A stretch of 64,000 nucleotides of DNA from Pseudomonas hydrolytica (GTDB lineage: Bacteria > Pseudomonadota > Gammaproteobacteria > Pseudomonadales > Pseudomonadaceae). The stretch covers positions 496,001 to 560,000 of the forward strand of contig NZ_CP099397.1 in assembly GCF_021495345.1 (NCBI RefSeq), written 5' to 3'. The notes under the pieces were generated by a model that did not search any database, was not told the origin of the DNA, and saw only the letters and a program-made list of their open reading frames with translations. Position numbers and translations under genes: made by a program. Numbering within the stretch: the stretch's first letter is position 1; each line of letters begins with the position of its first letter. Positions 40,599 through 52,395 of the stretch are shown in pieces.

Positions 40599-41783
40599 TC
40601 AGACGTACTGCGCGGCGGCGTAGCCCGAGGCCCAGGCCCACTGGAAGTTGAAGCCGCCGAGGTGGCCGGTGACGTCCAGCACCTCGCCGATGAAGTACAG
40701 CCCCGGCACCTTGAGCGATTCCAGGGTCTTGGACGACACCTCGCGGGTGTCCACTCCGCCCAGGGTCACTTCGGCGGTGCGGTAGCCCTCGGTGCCGGCC
40801 GGTACCAGTTGCCAGTCGGACAAGCGCTCGGCAATCGCCTTGAGTTCGCCCGGGGTGTACTGCTTCAGCGGCTTGTTGGCGAACCAGCTGTCCACCAGCA
40901 GGGCCGCCATCTTCTTGGTGAAGAGCTCGGCCAGCAGGGTTTTCAGCTCGCTGTTGCCGCGCTCGCGCTGCTGCGTCGCCAGCCACTCGGGCAGGTCGAT
41001 ATGCGGCAGCAGGTCGATGTGCAGGGTGTCGCCCGGCTGCCAGTAGGAGGAGATCTGCAGGATCGCCGGGCCGGACAGGCCGCGGTGGGTGAACAGGATG
41101 TTCTCCTTGAAGCTCTGGCCATTGCAGCTCACCAGGCAGTCTTCCACCGAGGTCCCGGACAGCTCCGTGCACAGCGTCTTGAGCTGCGGATCGGTAAGGG
41201 TGAAAGGCACCAGCCCGGCACGGGTCGGCAGCACCTCGTGGCCGAACTGCCTGGCCACCTGATAACCGAAGCCGGTGGCGCCCAAGGTGGGAATGGACAG
41301 CCCGCCGCAGGCGATCACCAGCGACTGGCAGGTGACCTCGCCGAGATCGGTCTGCAGCAGGAAACCCCCTTCGGTTCTGGCGATGGCGTGCACCGCGGTG
41401 TTCAGGCGAATCTCCGCGCCGGCATCGCTGCACTCGGCCAGCAGCAGTTCGAGTATGTCGCTGGACTTGTTGTCGCAGAACAGCTGGCCGAGTTTCTTCT
41501 CGTGGTAGGGCACGCCGTGCTTGGCCACCAGGCCGATGAAATCCCACTGGGTGAAGCGCGCCAGGGCGGATTTGCAGAAGTGCGGGTTCTGCGAGAGAAA
41601 GTTGCCCGGCTCGCAATACATATTGGTGAAATTGCAGCGCCCGCCGCCGGACATGAGGATCTTCTTGCCGGCCTTGTTGGCGTGGTCCAGCACCAGCACG
41701 CGCCGGCCGCGGGCGGCGGCGGTAGCGGCGCACATCAGGCCGGCGGCGCCGGCGCCGATGATCAGTACCTCGGTTTGCAACAC
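40599..41783 (-). CDS. BaiN/YhiN-type FAD-dependent oxidoreductase
   Basis: The 394-residue flavoprotein belongs to the HI0933-like family. It has the Rossmann FAD motif VLIIGAGAAGLMCAATAAAR at the N-terminus, the family segment GKKILMSGGGRCNFTN and the C-terminal FIGEVLDVTGHLGGFNFQWA. The biochemical role of most members is unknown; some reduce bile acids in gut bacteria, which has no bearing here. It is transcribed alone. Confidence 0.88.
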   Translation of the reverse strand: MLQTEVLIIGAGAAGLMCAATAAARGRRVLVLDHANKAGKKILMSGGGRCNFTNMYCEPGNFLSQNPHFCKSALARFTQWDFIGLVAKHGVPYHEKKLGQLFCDNKSSDILELLLAECSDAGAEIRLNTAVHAIARTEGGFLLQTDLGEVTCQSLVIACGGLSIPTLGATGFGYQVARQFGHEVLPTRAGLVPFTLTDPQLKTLCTELSGTSVEDCLVSCNGQSFKENILFTHRGLSGPAILQISSYWQPGDTLHIDLLPHIDLPEWLATQQRERGNSELKTLLAELFTKKMAALLVDSWFANKPLKQYTPGELKAIAERLSDWQLVPAGTEGYRTAEVTLGGVDTREVSSKTLESLKVPGLYFIGEVLDVTGHLGGFNFQWAWASGYAAAQYV

Positions 41784-41984
41784 GACATTTCCTCTGACGG
41801 TTCGCGGGCGCAGGCAGGGCTGCGCGAAGACCGGCGCAGTTTACCCGAAGCCGCTCTGCGTCGCCGGTTCCGGCGGCCAGCGGGAGAATGACCGATAAAG
41901 GCTGCGCAGCTGTATCAAATATGAAACAGTGACGCTATTCGTCGCGCCTGCTATCACTACAGGCTGGCTTCTCAGGATGGATCA

Positions 41985-42725
41985 ATGCCGATGCCCGCAG
42001 TGCGCACCTGGCTTCTGCCGCTGTTGCTGTTGCCGCCTCTTCTGGCGCTGGCCGAGCCGCTACGGCTGGTGGCCGACCCCTGGCCACCCTTCACCGACCG
42101 CCGCCTGCCTGCCAACGGGCTGGCCAGCGACCTGGTGGTGCAGGCCCTGAAACGGGCGGGCTACGACAGCCACTATGCCGAGGTGCCCTGGGAGCGAGCG
42201 GTTTGGGGGCTGCAGCGCGGCGATTACGACGTGCTGATCAACGCCTGGTACAGCGCCGATCGCGAAGCCTTCGGGCATTACTCGCAGCCGTATCTGGTCA
42301 ACCGCGTTCGCTTCCTGCAGCGCAAGGGCAGCGGCATCCGTTTCGCCAGCCTGAGCGACCTGTATCCCCATCGCATCGCGGTAGTGCGCGGTTATGCCTA
42401 CGCCAAGGCATTCGACAGCGACGAGCAGCTGCGCAAGGTGGGCGCCGTCAGCTTCGAGAACGCCGCGCGCATGCTGCACGCCGGGCGGGTGCAACTGGCC
42501 CTGGAGGACGAACTGGTGGCGCGCTATCACCTCGGTCGCGAGCTGCGGGCCATTCGCGGCGAACTGGAGTTCCTGCCGCTGCCGTTGAGCGAGAACGGCC
42601 TGCATATCCTGGTGCGCCTAGGCCACCCCGAGCACCGCCAGATCGCCACGCGCTTCGACCGGGCGATCCAGACCATGCGCGAGGATGGCAGCTACGCCGC
42701 GACGCTCGAACGCCACGGTTTTTGA
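41985..42725 (+). CDS. Periplasmic solute-binding protein, family 3 (orphan)
   Basis: This 246-residue protein has a signal peptide (MPMPAVRTWLLPLLLLPPLL) cleaved near ALA and an SBP_bac_3 domain (EPLRLVADPWPPFTDRRLPANG without last residues). No ABC permease or ATPase is nearby. It is related to the orphan at 3822-4580. Its stop codon directly abuts the stop of the convergent diguanylate cyclase gene. AGGA 7 nt upstream supports ATG 41985; ATG 41991 is also possible. Confidence 0.8.
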   Translation: MPMPAVRTWLLPLLLLPPLLALAEPLRLVADPWPPFTDRRLPANGLASDLVVQALKRAGYDSHYAEVPWERAVWGLQRGDYDVLINAWYSADREAFGHYSQPYLVNRVRFLQRKGSGIRFASLSDLYPHRIAVVRGYAYAKAFDSDEQLRKVGAVSFENAARMLHAGRVQLALEDELVARYHLGRELRAIRGELEFLPLPLSENGLHILVRLGHPEHRQIATRFDRAIQTMREDGSYAATLERHGF

Positions 42726-43961
42726 TCAGCCTCGTACCGTGCGTGCGCGCCCCTGCTGCTTGGCCCGGTACAGGCGGACGTCGGCTTCGTGCAGCAGGCT
42801 TTCCAGATCGTCCGGTTCGCCGCGGTAGAGGCCGGCGCTGAACGACAGCGGCGGGGCGCCGGCTGCGTAATGCAGGGCCGCGCACTGGTGGCGCAGCTCG
42901 TCCAGTGCGGCCTCTACCCGGTCGGCCTCGTCCAGGCTGAGCAGGGCGAATTCCTCGCCGCCCAGGCGGCCCAGCAGCATCTGCGGAAGGGTCGCGGACA
43001 GGGCGCGGGCGAACACCACCAGGGCGCTGTCGCCGCTGGCATGGCCGAAACCATCGTTGATCTGCTTGAAGTGATCGAGGTCGAGCATCGCCACGCTGAC
43101 TTCACGGCCCTCGCGCTGCGCCTGCTGCAGCAGCTGCAGACCCTGCTCGTAGAAGGCGCGGCGGTTGTTCAGCCCGGTCAGCGCGTCGAACTGCGCGGCC
43201 TGTTTCAGCGCGCGCAGCAGGTCGCGGCGCTCGAGGGTGGACATCACCCGGCAGTTGAGCTCCTCGGGGCAGAACGGCTTGCGCAGGAAGTCATCGGCGC
43301 CGTGCTTGATGAACTGCGCACTGAGCGAGCCCTTGGGGTCGGCGGATACGCCGATGATGATCAGATCGTTGCGCCTGAGCTTCTGCCGCAGCAGCTTGAC
43401 CAGTTCGAAGCCGCTGACGCCGGGCATGGCGTGGTCCAGCACCAGCAGGTCGATGTCCGGCTGCTCGCCGAGCAGGCGCAGGGTCTCCTTGCCGTCGCGC
43501 GCCTCCAGAACCTGGTAGCGGTGCGGGGTGAGGATGTTGCGGATGTAGTGGCGGGTGGTGTCGGAGTCGTCGGCGACCAGGATCTTGATATGGCTGTTGC
43601 TGTCGAGCCGGTGCAGCAGGCGGAAGGCGTATTCGTAGGAGTGCTGGCTCTCCTTGAGCACGTAATCGACCACGCCCTTGGCCAGCAGATCGTCGCGCCG
43701 CTGCTCGTTGTAGCTGCCGCTGAGCACGATGCACGGCAGGTGATAGCGCATCACCAGATCGACGCTCTCGCCGTTGGGGGCGTCCGGCAGGTGCAGGTCG
43801 GCGATGGCGGCGAAGAACAGCCCGGCGGAGGTTTCCAGCATCACCTCGGCTTCGCCCAGGGAGGCGCAGAACACCGGTTGCAGATCCGGTTCCTGGCGGA
43901 ACAGATGTTCGAGAATCTTCAGCACCAGCGGGCTGTCTTCGATCACCAGGATATTGCGCAT
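42726..43961 (-). CDS. Dual-receiver response regulator with GGDEF domain
   Basis: The 411-residue protein has two receiver domains (about 1-120, with IADLHLPDAP, and 125-245, with LLVLDHAMPGVSGFELVKLL) followed by a GGDEF domain with GGEEF in place of GGDEF (still an active signature). The positions five residues before GGEEF lack RxxD, so no inhibitory site is seen. It is a soluble diguanylate cyclase expected to respond to a histidine kinase that is not encoded nearby. Confidence 0.9.
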   Translation of the reverse strand: MRNILVIEDSPLVLKILEHLFRQEPDLQPVFCASLGEAEVMLETSAGLFFAAIADLHLPDAPNGESVDLVMRYHLPCIVLSGSYNEQRRDDLLAKGVVDYVLKESQHSYEYAFRLLHRLDSNSHIKILVADDSDTTRHYIRNILTPHRYQVLEARDGKETLRLLGEQPDIDLLVLDHAMPGVSGFELVKLLRQKLRRNDLIIIGVSADPKGSLSAQFIKHGADDFLRKPFCPEELNCRVMSTLERRDLLRALKQAAQFDALTGLNNRRAFYEQGLQLLQQAQREGREVSVAMLDLDHFKQINDGFGHASGDSALVVFARALSATLPQMLLGRLGGEEFALLSLDEADRVEAALDELRHQCAALHYAAGAPPLSFSAGLYRGEPDDLESLLHEADVRLYRAKQQGRARTVRG

Positions 43962-44001
43962 GCACGACTCCCCGCAGCAGGCCGTCAGGCCTCGTATCGA
44001 C

Positions 44002-45378
<1,377 letters not shown>

Positions 45379-45427
45379 GACTGGGGCTCGGGGCTGGCGA
45401 AACAGGCCGGCAGTGTAGCAGGCCGGC

Positions 45428-46852
45428 CTAGTCTTCCGGTGGTACGTCGAGCGGCCTGGCGCGGCGGCCGTCGGCCGGGTCGAGCTGGAGGAAGATCGCC
45501 GCTGCCAGCATCGACAGCAAGCCGACGCACAGATAGGTGGCCTGAAACGCCCGGAGAATCTGCTCGTCGCCGCTGAACTCGCGGCTGAAACCGCCGAGCA
45601 GCGCGGCTGCCGAGGCGACGCCCAGGCCCATTGCCAGTTGCACCACCACCGACAGCAGGCCGTTGCCGCTGCTGGCGTCGCGGTTGTCCAGATCGATCAG
45701 GGTCACGGTGTTCATCGCGGTGAACTGCAGCGAGTTGCAGGCGCCGATCAGGCTCAGCTGGACGATCAGCTGCAGCGTCGAGGTCTGCCCGTCGACCAGC
45801 GCCAGGCTGGCGATCAGCGCGCCGAGCAGCAGGGTATTGCTGGTGAGGATGCGCCGGTAGCCGAGACGATCGATCAGTGGCTTGGCCAGCGGCTTGACCG
45901 CCATGGCGGCCAGCGCCAGGGGAATCAGGCTCATGCCGGCCTGCGCCGGCGAGTAGCCCAGCGCCAGCTGCAGCAGCAGGGGCGTGAGAAAGGGCAGGGC
46001 GCCGCTACCCAGGCGCGCGAACAGGTTGCCGATGATGCCCACGGCGAAACTGCGGGTGTGAAACAGCCTGGGCGCGAACAGCGGTTGCTCGATGCGCGCG
46101 GCGCGCAGCCAGTAGGCGGCCAGGCAGGCCAGGCCGCCGAGCAGCAGAAGGGTGACGCGCATGGTCGGCAGGTGCAGCTCGCCCAGGCCCTCCAGGGCCA
46201 CGGTGATCAGCAGCATGGCGGCGCCGAACAGCAGAAAACCCGGCGTATCGAAGCGGCTGCGGCTCGGCCCGCGCAGATCCGGCATATGCCGTAGCGCTGC
46301 CCAGCAGCCGAGCAGGCCCACCGGCAGATTGATCAGGAAGATCCAGTGCCAGCTGGCGACCACCACCAGCCAGCCACCCAGGCTCGGGCCGATCAGCGGG
46401 CCGAGCAGACCGGGCAGGGTGATGAAGCTCATGATCCGCACCAGCTCCGAGCGCGGATAGGCGCGCAGCACCACCAGACGCCCGACCGGCATCATCAGTG
46501 CGCCGCCAAGCCCCTGCACAATGCGTGCGCCTACCAGCATCGGCAGGGAGGTGGACAGGGCGCACAGCAGCGATCCCAGGCTGAACAGGGCGATGGCGCC
46601 GAAGAAGATGCGCCGCGTGCCGAAGCGGTCGGCGATCCAGCCCGAGGCGGGAATCAGCAGGGCCACGGTGAGCATGTAGGCGATCACCACCGACTGCATG
46701 CGCAGCGGGTCTTCGGCCAGGTCGGCGGCCATGCTCGGCAGGGCGGTGTTGAGGATGGTGCCGTCCAGCGTCTGCATGAAGAAGGCGATGGCGACTATCC
46801 AGGGCAGCAGGCGGGCGGTGCGTGGGTCGAGTTGGCTGACTGTGGATTGCAT
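45428..46852 (-). CDS. mdtD: MFS multidrug exporter of the MdtD/DHA2 type
   Basis: The 474-residue protein has fourteen predicted membrane helices and the DHA2 features ALPSMAADLAEDPLRMQSVV, GARIVQGLGGALMMPVGRLV and LPGLLGPLIGPSLGGWLV. It matches MdtD, a proton-driven putative drug exporter. MQSTVSQLDPRTARLLPW at 46852 is the start; a longer in-frame start is unlikely. No adaptor or outer-membrane partner is adjacent. Substrates are unknown. Confidence 0.85.
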   Translation of the reverse strand: MQSTVSQLDPRTARLLPWIVAIAFFMQTLDGTILNTALPSMAADLAEDPLRMQSVVIAYMLTVALLIPASGWIADRFGTRRIFFGAIALFSLGSLLCALSTSLPMLVGARIVQGLGGALMMPVGRLVVLRAYPRSELVRIMSFITLPGLLGPLIGPSLGGWLVVVASWHWIFLINLPVGLLGCWAALRHMPDLRGPSRSRFDTPGFLLFGAAMLLITVALEGLGELHLPTMRVTLLLLGGLACLAAYWLRAARIEQPLFAPRLFHTRSFAVGIIGNLFARLGSGALPFLTPLLLQLALGYSPAQAGMSLIPLALAAMAVKPLAKPLIDRLGYRRILTSNTLLLGALIASLALVDGQTSTLQLIVQLSLIGACNSLQFTAMNTVTLIDLDNRDASSGNGLLSVVVQLAMGLGVASAAALLGGFSREFSGDEQILRAFQATYLCVGLLSMLAAAIFLQLDPADGRRARPLDVPPED

Positions 46853-46929
46853 GAGGCGTCCGGCAGTGAGTGGCGGCTGTGGCCGCTCCGCCATTATCGC
46901 GGGAAGTGCTCTCCTTCGACGGCGCTGAC

Positions 46930-46981
46930 GCGAATAAATTCGCTCCTACACGGGCCTCTGACCGGCAGGAGCGAATCGCTT
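46930..46981. repeat. GTAGGAGCGAAT-type REP pair
   Basis: CGCGAATAAATTCGCTCCTAC on the plus strand is the complement of the classical Pseudomonas REP GTAGGAGCGAATTTATTCGCG. A partial inverted copy, AGGAGCGAATCGCT, lies 17 bp further on. It is between the MFS gene and betA. Confidence 0.8.
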
Positions 46982-47012
46982 GGCCAAAAGGCCTTGGGCC
47001 CTCGCTGCCATC

Positions 47013-48710
47013 TCAGGCCGCCGATACCGCGCGCTGCGGTTGGCCGCGCACCGGCCGCTCGCCGGCGACGAAGTAGGGTGCGTTGCTGCGCGGCAGCGGC
47101 TGACGGCCGCGAATCCGGTCGGCGATCTTCTCGGCCATCATGATGGTGGTGGCGTTGAGGTTGCCGGTGATGATCTCCGGCATGATCGAGGCGTCCACCA
47201 CGCGCAGCCCCTGCACGCCGTGCACGCGGCCCTGGCCGTCGACCACCGCCATGTCGTCCTCGCCCATCTTGCACGAGCAGGACGGATGGAAGGCGGTTTC
47301 CGCATGTTCGCGGATGAAGGCATCCAGTTCGGCGTCGCTCTGGCAGTCGATACCGGGGCTGATCTCGCGGCCGCGGTAGGGGTCGAGCGCCGGCTGCGCC
47401 ATGATCTCGCGGGTGATGCGGATGGCGTCGCGGAACTCCTGCCAGTCCTGCTCATGACTCATGTAGTTGAACAGGATGCTCGGGTGCTGGCGCGGGTCTT
47501 TCGACTTGAGCTGGATGCGCCCGCGGCTGGGCGAGCGCATGGAGCCGACGTGGGCCTGGAAGCCGTGCTCGTTCACCGCGTTGCTGCCGTTGTAGTTGAT
47601 CGCCACCGGCAGGAAGTGGAACTGGATGTTGGGCCAGGCGAACTCCGGACGGGTGCGGATGAAGCCGCCGGCCTCGAACTGGTTGCTGGCGCCGATGCCG
47701 TTGCCGGTGAACAGCCACTGCGCACCGATGCCCGGCTGGTTGAGCAGCTTGAGTGCCGGGTACAGCGACACTGGCTGGGTGCAGGCGTACTGCAGGTACA
47801 TCTCCAGGTGGTCCTGCAGGTTCTGGCCGACGCCGGGCAGCTCGTGCACCAGGGCGATGTCCAGCTCGCGCAGCAGTGCGGCGGGGCCGACGCCGGAGCG
47901 CTGCAGGATCTGCGGCGAGGCGATGGCGCCGGCGCACAGCAGCACTTCGCGACGAGCACGGGCAATGGTGGGCTCGTTGGCGTTGCCGATCAGGTAGCTG
48001 ACGCCGCTGGCGCGCTTGCCGTCGAACAGGATGCGGTCGGTGGTGGCATGGGTGACGATGGTCAGGTTGGGGCGCGCCCGAGCCTGGTCCAGGTAGCCCC
48101 GCGCGGTGCTGGCGCGGCGGCCCTGCGGGGTGACGGTGCGGTCCATCGGGCCGAAGCCTTCCTGCTGGTAGCCGTTGAGGTCATCGGTACGCGGGTAGCC
48201 GGCCTGCACGCCGGCCTCGACCATGGCGTGGAACAGCGGGTTGTTGCCGGCCTTGGGCGTGGTCACGCTGACCGGGCCGTCGCCGCCGTGGTAGTCGTTG
48301 GGGCCGATGTCGCGGCTTTCCGCCTTGCGGAAGTAGGGCAGGCAGTCGTGGTAGGTCCAGTCTTCCAGGCCCTTGGCCTTGGCCCAGTTGTCGAAGTCCA
48401 GGGCATTGCCGCGGATGTAGCACATGCCGTTGATCAGTGAGGAGCCGCCCAGGCCCTTGCCGCGTCCGCACTCCATGCGGCGGTTGTTCATGTGCGGCTC
48501 GGGGTCGGTCTCGTAGGCCCAGTTGTAGCGCCGGCCCTGCAGCGGAAAGGCCAGGGCGGCGGGCATCTGGGTGCGGAAATCCAGGCGATAGTCGGGGCCG
48601 CCGGCTTCCAGCAGCAGCACGCTGACGTCGGCGTCTTCGGTCAGGCGGGTGGCCAGGACGTTACCGGCCGAACCGGCGCCGATGATGATGTAATCGAATT
48701 CGTGCGACAT
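47013..48710 (-). CDS. betA: Choline dehydrogenase
   Basis: The 565-residue FAD enzyme of the GMC family oxidises choline to betaine aldehyde at the inner membrane. It has the FAD motif [40 protein letters not shown] and the catalytic-site segment [10 protein letters not shown]. The start [11 protein letters not shown] at 48710 is normal for BetA. It is the last gene of the betI-betB-betA order on the minus strand and is separated from betB by a REP element. Confidence 0.96.
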   Translation of the reverse strand: MSHEFDYIIIGAGSAGNVLATRLTEDADVSVLLLEAGGPDYRLDFRTQMPAALAFPLQGRRYNWAYETDPEPHMNNRRMECGRGKGLGGSSLINGMCYIRGNALDFDNWAKAKGLEDWTYHDCLPYFRKAESRDIGPNDYHGGDGPVSVTTPKAGNNPLFHAMVEAGVQAGYPRTDDLNGYQQEGFGPMDRTVTPQGRRASTARGYLDQARARPNLTIVTHATTDRILFDGKRASGVSYLIGNANEPTIARARREVLLCAGAIASPQILQRSGVGPAALLRELDIALVHELPGVGQNLQDHLEMYLQYACTQPVSLYPALKLLNQPGIGAQWLFTGNGIGASNQFEAGGFIRTRPEFAWPNIQFHFLPVAINYNGSNAVNEHGFQAHVGSMRSPSRGRIQLKSKDPRQHPSILFNYMSHEQDWQEFRDAIRITREIMAQPALDPYRGREISPGIDCQSDAELDAFIREHAETAFHPSCSCKMGEDDMAVVDGQGRVHGVQGLRVVDASIMPEIITGNLNATTIMMAEKIADRIRGRQPLPRSNAPYFVAGERPVRGQPQRAVSAA

Positions 48711-48720
48711 GGGCGCTCCT

Positions 48721-48778
48721 GTAGCCCGGATGCGATCCGGGAAAGTGTCGGGCAGCACCCGGATTGCATCCGGGCTAC
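48721..48778. repeat. GTAGCCCGGATG-type REP pair between betB and betA
   Basis: GTAGCCCGGATGCGATCCGGG and an inverted CCCGGATTGCATCCGGGCTAC form two hairpins with a 16-bp core between them. It fills nearly all of the betB-betA gap. Confidence 0.82.
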
Positions 48779-48789
48779 GGGCTGTTCGG

Positions 48790-50262
<1,473 letters not shown>

Positions 50263-50314
50263 GGGCTGTCCTCTGGCGCGAATGATTGGCTAGAAAACAG
50301 CCTATTTTATTTAG

Positions 50315-50332
50315 ATTGAACGATCAATCAAT
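50315..50332. promoter_or_regulatory. Probable BetI operator in front of betB
   Basis: ATTGA-ACGA-TCAAT followed by CA forms an imperfect palindrome related to the box at 51208-51223 (both contain CGATCAATCAA). BetI binds such sites and is released by choline. Confidence 0.7.
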
Positions 50333-50445
50333 AAAAGCGACCCGGCGTGACCAAAAGCGACATGGCGGGCGCCAGTCGTCTGCAGGATGTCGCGAGGTCG
50401 CGCACCTTCTGTGCGGGAGTGTGCTGGGGGATTTGGGGGGAGGCT

Positions 50446-50526
50446 GGTGCGCACAGCGCACCCTACGGAGCGTTGCCCGCAGCCCGTGGATTGGCCTGGG
50501 TGGGCTGTAGGGTGGGCTTCAGCCCA
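50446..50526. repeat. Two REP units, GTGCGC and GTGGGC types
   Basis: GGTGCGCACAGCGCACCCTAC at 50446-50466 and GTAGGGTGGGCTTCAGCCCA at 50508-50526 lie head to head, so two different REP stems share one pair. Confidence 0.72.
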
Positions 50527-50572
50527 TCAAACCCAAAGTGGACCGCCGCCCCCGACGCGCCTTCGCCACAGG

Positions 50573-51163
50573 CTAGCGGGCTTTGTTCAACTGCAGGTCG
50601 AGGTAGTCGTAGGCGATGCGGCGTGCCTGTTCGGTGTCGAAGGCTTCGCCGGAAAGCGCACCGCGCAGCCACAGGCCGTCGATCAGCGAGGCCAGGCCGC
50701 GGGCGGCGAAGCGGGCCTGGTCCTGCGGCAAAACCCGGCGGAACTGGCCGCACAGGTTGGAATAGAGGCGGTGGTCGTTGACCCGCTGCAGGCGGCGCAG
50801 GGCCGGCTGGTGCATGCTGCTGGCCCAGAACGCCAGCCAGGTCTTCATCGCCGGCCCGCTGACCTGGCTGTCGTCGAAGTTGCCGTCGATCATCGCGCGC
50901 AGGTGGGCGCGCGGGCTGTCTTCGTCCAATGCACGACGACGCTTGCCCACCGCGGCGCTGAGCGCCTGCATCAGGTGGCGCATGGTCGCCTCGAGCAGCC
51001 CGTTCTTGTCGTTGAAATAATGGCTGATGATGCCGTTCGACACCCCGGCCAGGCGGGCGATATAGGCAATGCTGGCATCGGCCATGCCGACCTGGTCGAC
51101 GGCTTCCAGGGTGGCGGCGATCAGTTGCGAACGGCGAATGGGCTGCATGCCGACCTTGGGCAT
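50573..51163 (-). CDS. betI: Choline-responsive transcriptional repressor BetI
   Basis: The 196-residue TetR-family protein represses choline-oxidation genes and is released by choline. The helix-turn-helix is at about 25-45 ([20 protein letters not shown]) and the C-terminal ligand domain matches BetI ([24 protein letters not shown]). The gene starts 44 bp downstream of a perfect BetI palindrome. Genes betB and betA follow on the same strand. [15 protein letters not shown] at 51163 is the start. Confidence 0.95.
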   Translation of the reverse strand: MPKVGMQPIRRSQLIAATLEAVDQVGMADASIAYIARLAGVSNGIISHYFNDKNGLLEATMRHLMQALSAAVGKRRRALDEDSPRAHLRAMIDGNFDDSQVSGPAMKTWLAFWASSMHQPALRRLQRVNDHRLYSNLCGQFRRVLPQDQARFAARGLASLIDGLWLRGALSGEAFDTEQARRIAYDYLDLQLNKAR

Positions 51164-51207
51164 GGGGATCTCCAGCGAGGAAAGTTGCGCCGGAGTCTAG
51201 GCGGATT

Positions 51208-51223
51208 TTGATCGTTCGATCAA
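51208..51223. promoter_or_regulatory. Probable BetI operator in front of betI
   Basis: TTGATCG-TT-CGATCAA is a perfect palindrome, followed by TCAA. Its position 45 bp before the betI ATG fits autorepression. Confidence 0.8.
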
Positions 51224-51302
51224 TCAAGGGAGGCGGGAGAGGGAGTCGCGGGCCACCTTTGCCGTGCGCACGGGCTTATCGGGTACCCGTGGCTGCGGAA
51301 AC

Positions 51303-51330
51303 GACAAAGCGGGCCGCAGCCCGCTTTGTC
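51303..51330 (-). terminator. Hairpin terminator after the binding-protein gene
   Basis: GACAAAGCGGG and its complement pair over 11 bp with a 6-nt loop, 17 bp past the stop codon of the binding-protein gene. The following T content is modest (GTTTCC). Confidence 0.7.
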
Positions 51331-51347
51331 GCGTTACCGGGGCGGCG

Positions 51348-52199
51348 TTACTTCAGCCAGCTGTCGACGCGCTCCGGGTTGGCGGCGATCCAGTCCTTGG
51401 CAGCCTGCTCCGGCTTGGCGCCTTCGCGGATGGCCAGCATCACCGCACCGACTTCTTCGCCGCTCCAGGACAGCTTGGCGAGGAAGGCCGCGGCATCGGC
51501 CGCCTTGCCCTTGAGTTCCGGGTTGGCCACGGTGTCGACGCGTTCGTCATCGCCGTAGACCTTCTTCGGGTCTTCGAGGAAGCGCAGCTTCCACTTGGCG
51601 AACATCCAGTGCGGGATCCAGCCGGTGACCACGATCGGCTTCTGCGCCTTCTCGGCACGGGTCAGGGCGGTGGCCATGGCCGGGCCGGAGCTGGGCATCA
51701 GCTTGATGCTGGCCAGGTTGTATTCCTTGATGGCGTCTTCGGTGCGGCGCATCACGCCAGCGCCGGCGTCGATGCCGGTGATCTTGCCGTCGAAGTCCTT
51801 GGCGTACTTCTCCAGGTCTTCGATGGTCTTGGCTTCGACGTAATCCGGCACGATCAGGCCGATCTTGGCGCCGGAGTAGTTGGTGCCAAGCACTTCCACC
51901 TTGTCCTTGAGCTTCTCGTAGTACTCGCCATGGGTGGCCGGCAGCCAGGCGGAGAGGGTGGCGTCCAGGTCGCCGCGGGCCACGCCCTGCCACATGATGG
52001 CGGGTTCGACCGGCTTCAGTTCGACCGTGTAGCCGAGTTTGCTTTGCAGGATTTCACCGGCGACGTGGGTGACGGCGACGCTGTCGTCCCAGCCGTTGAC
52101 GTAGCCGATCTTCAAGGTGGGTTTGTCGGCGGCCAGGGCGCTGCCCATGCCGATGGCCAGGGCGGCAGCGCCAAGGCAGAGGTGTTTGAATACGCGCAT
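51348..52199 (-). CDS. Glycine-betaine-type ABC transporter substrate-binding protein
   Basis: The 283-residue periplasmic protein has a signal peptide (cleaved after ALA, about residue 23) and an OpuAC-type domain (TLKIGYVNGWDDSVAVTHVA, MWQGVARGDLDATLSAWLPA, PIVVTGWIPHWMFAKWKLRF). The tryptophans in these segments fit an aromatic cage for quaternary ammonium groups. It resembles the BetX kind of accessory binding protein that feeds the CbcWV core in P. aeruginosa, though this is inference. It lies downstream of cbcX with a 196-bp gap. Confidence 0.88.
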   Translation of the reverse strand: MRVFKHLCLGAAALAIGMGSALAADKPTLKIGYVNGWDDSVAVTHVAGEILQSKLGYTVELKPVEPAIMWQGVARGDLDATLSAWLPATHGEYYEKLKDKVEVLGTNYSGAKIGLIVPDYVEAKTIEDLEKYAKDFDGKITGIDAGAGVMRRTEDAIKEYNLASIKLMPSSGPAMATALTRAEKAQKPIVVTGWIPHWMFAKWKLRFLEDPKKVYGDDERVDTVANPELKGKAADAAAFLAKLSWSGEEVGAVMLAIREGAKPEQAAKDWIAANPERVDSWLK

Positions 52200-52360
52200 G
52201 TTTTGGTGCTCCGTCAGTTGAGTGGCAGTTGCAAAATCGTTGACTGGCTCGTTCTCATTGCGGGCCTTGCGAACCGTGTTGCGCAGCAGGTTGCCGGTTC
52301 GCGGGCATAACCTCCCCCGTCACGGCCAAATCGGCCGCTAAGGTTCAGCGAGGAGGTTTC

Positions 52361-52378
52361 CGGGCTCTTGCGAGCCCG
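52361..52378. other. Hairpin in the cbcX downstream gap
   Basis: CGGGCTC-TTGC-GAGCCCG forms a perfect 7-bp stem 18 bp beyond the cbcX stop codon. There is no T-run. It may help set unequal levels of the binding protein and the transporter core. Confidence 0.45.
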
Positions 52379-52395
52379 AATCGGGTCGTGGCCGG

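Larger units (their letters stand above)
50263..50572. other. 310-bp betI-betB intergenic region
   Basis: No gene is seen. It holds a BetI-like box near the betB start and two REP units at 50446-50466 and 50508-50526. The rest shows no feature I can name. Confidence 0.65.

Noticed and set aside
46930..46981. Attachment site or IS end near betA
   Set aside because: The sequence is the common Pseudomonas REP core with an inverted partner, and no integrase or transposase gene is near.
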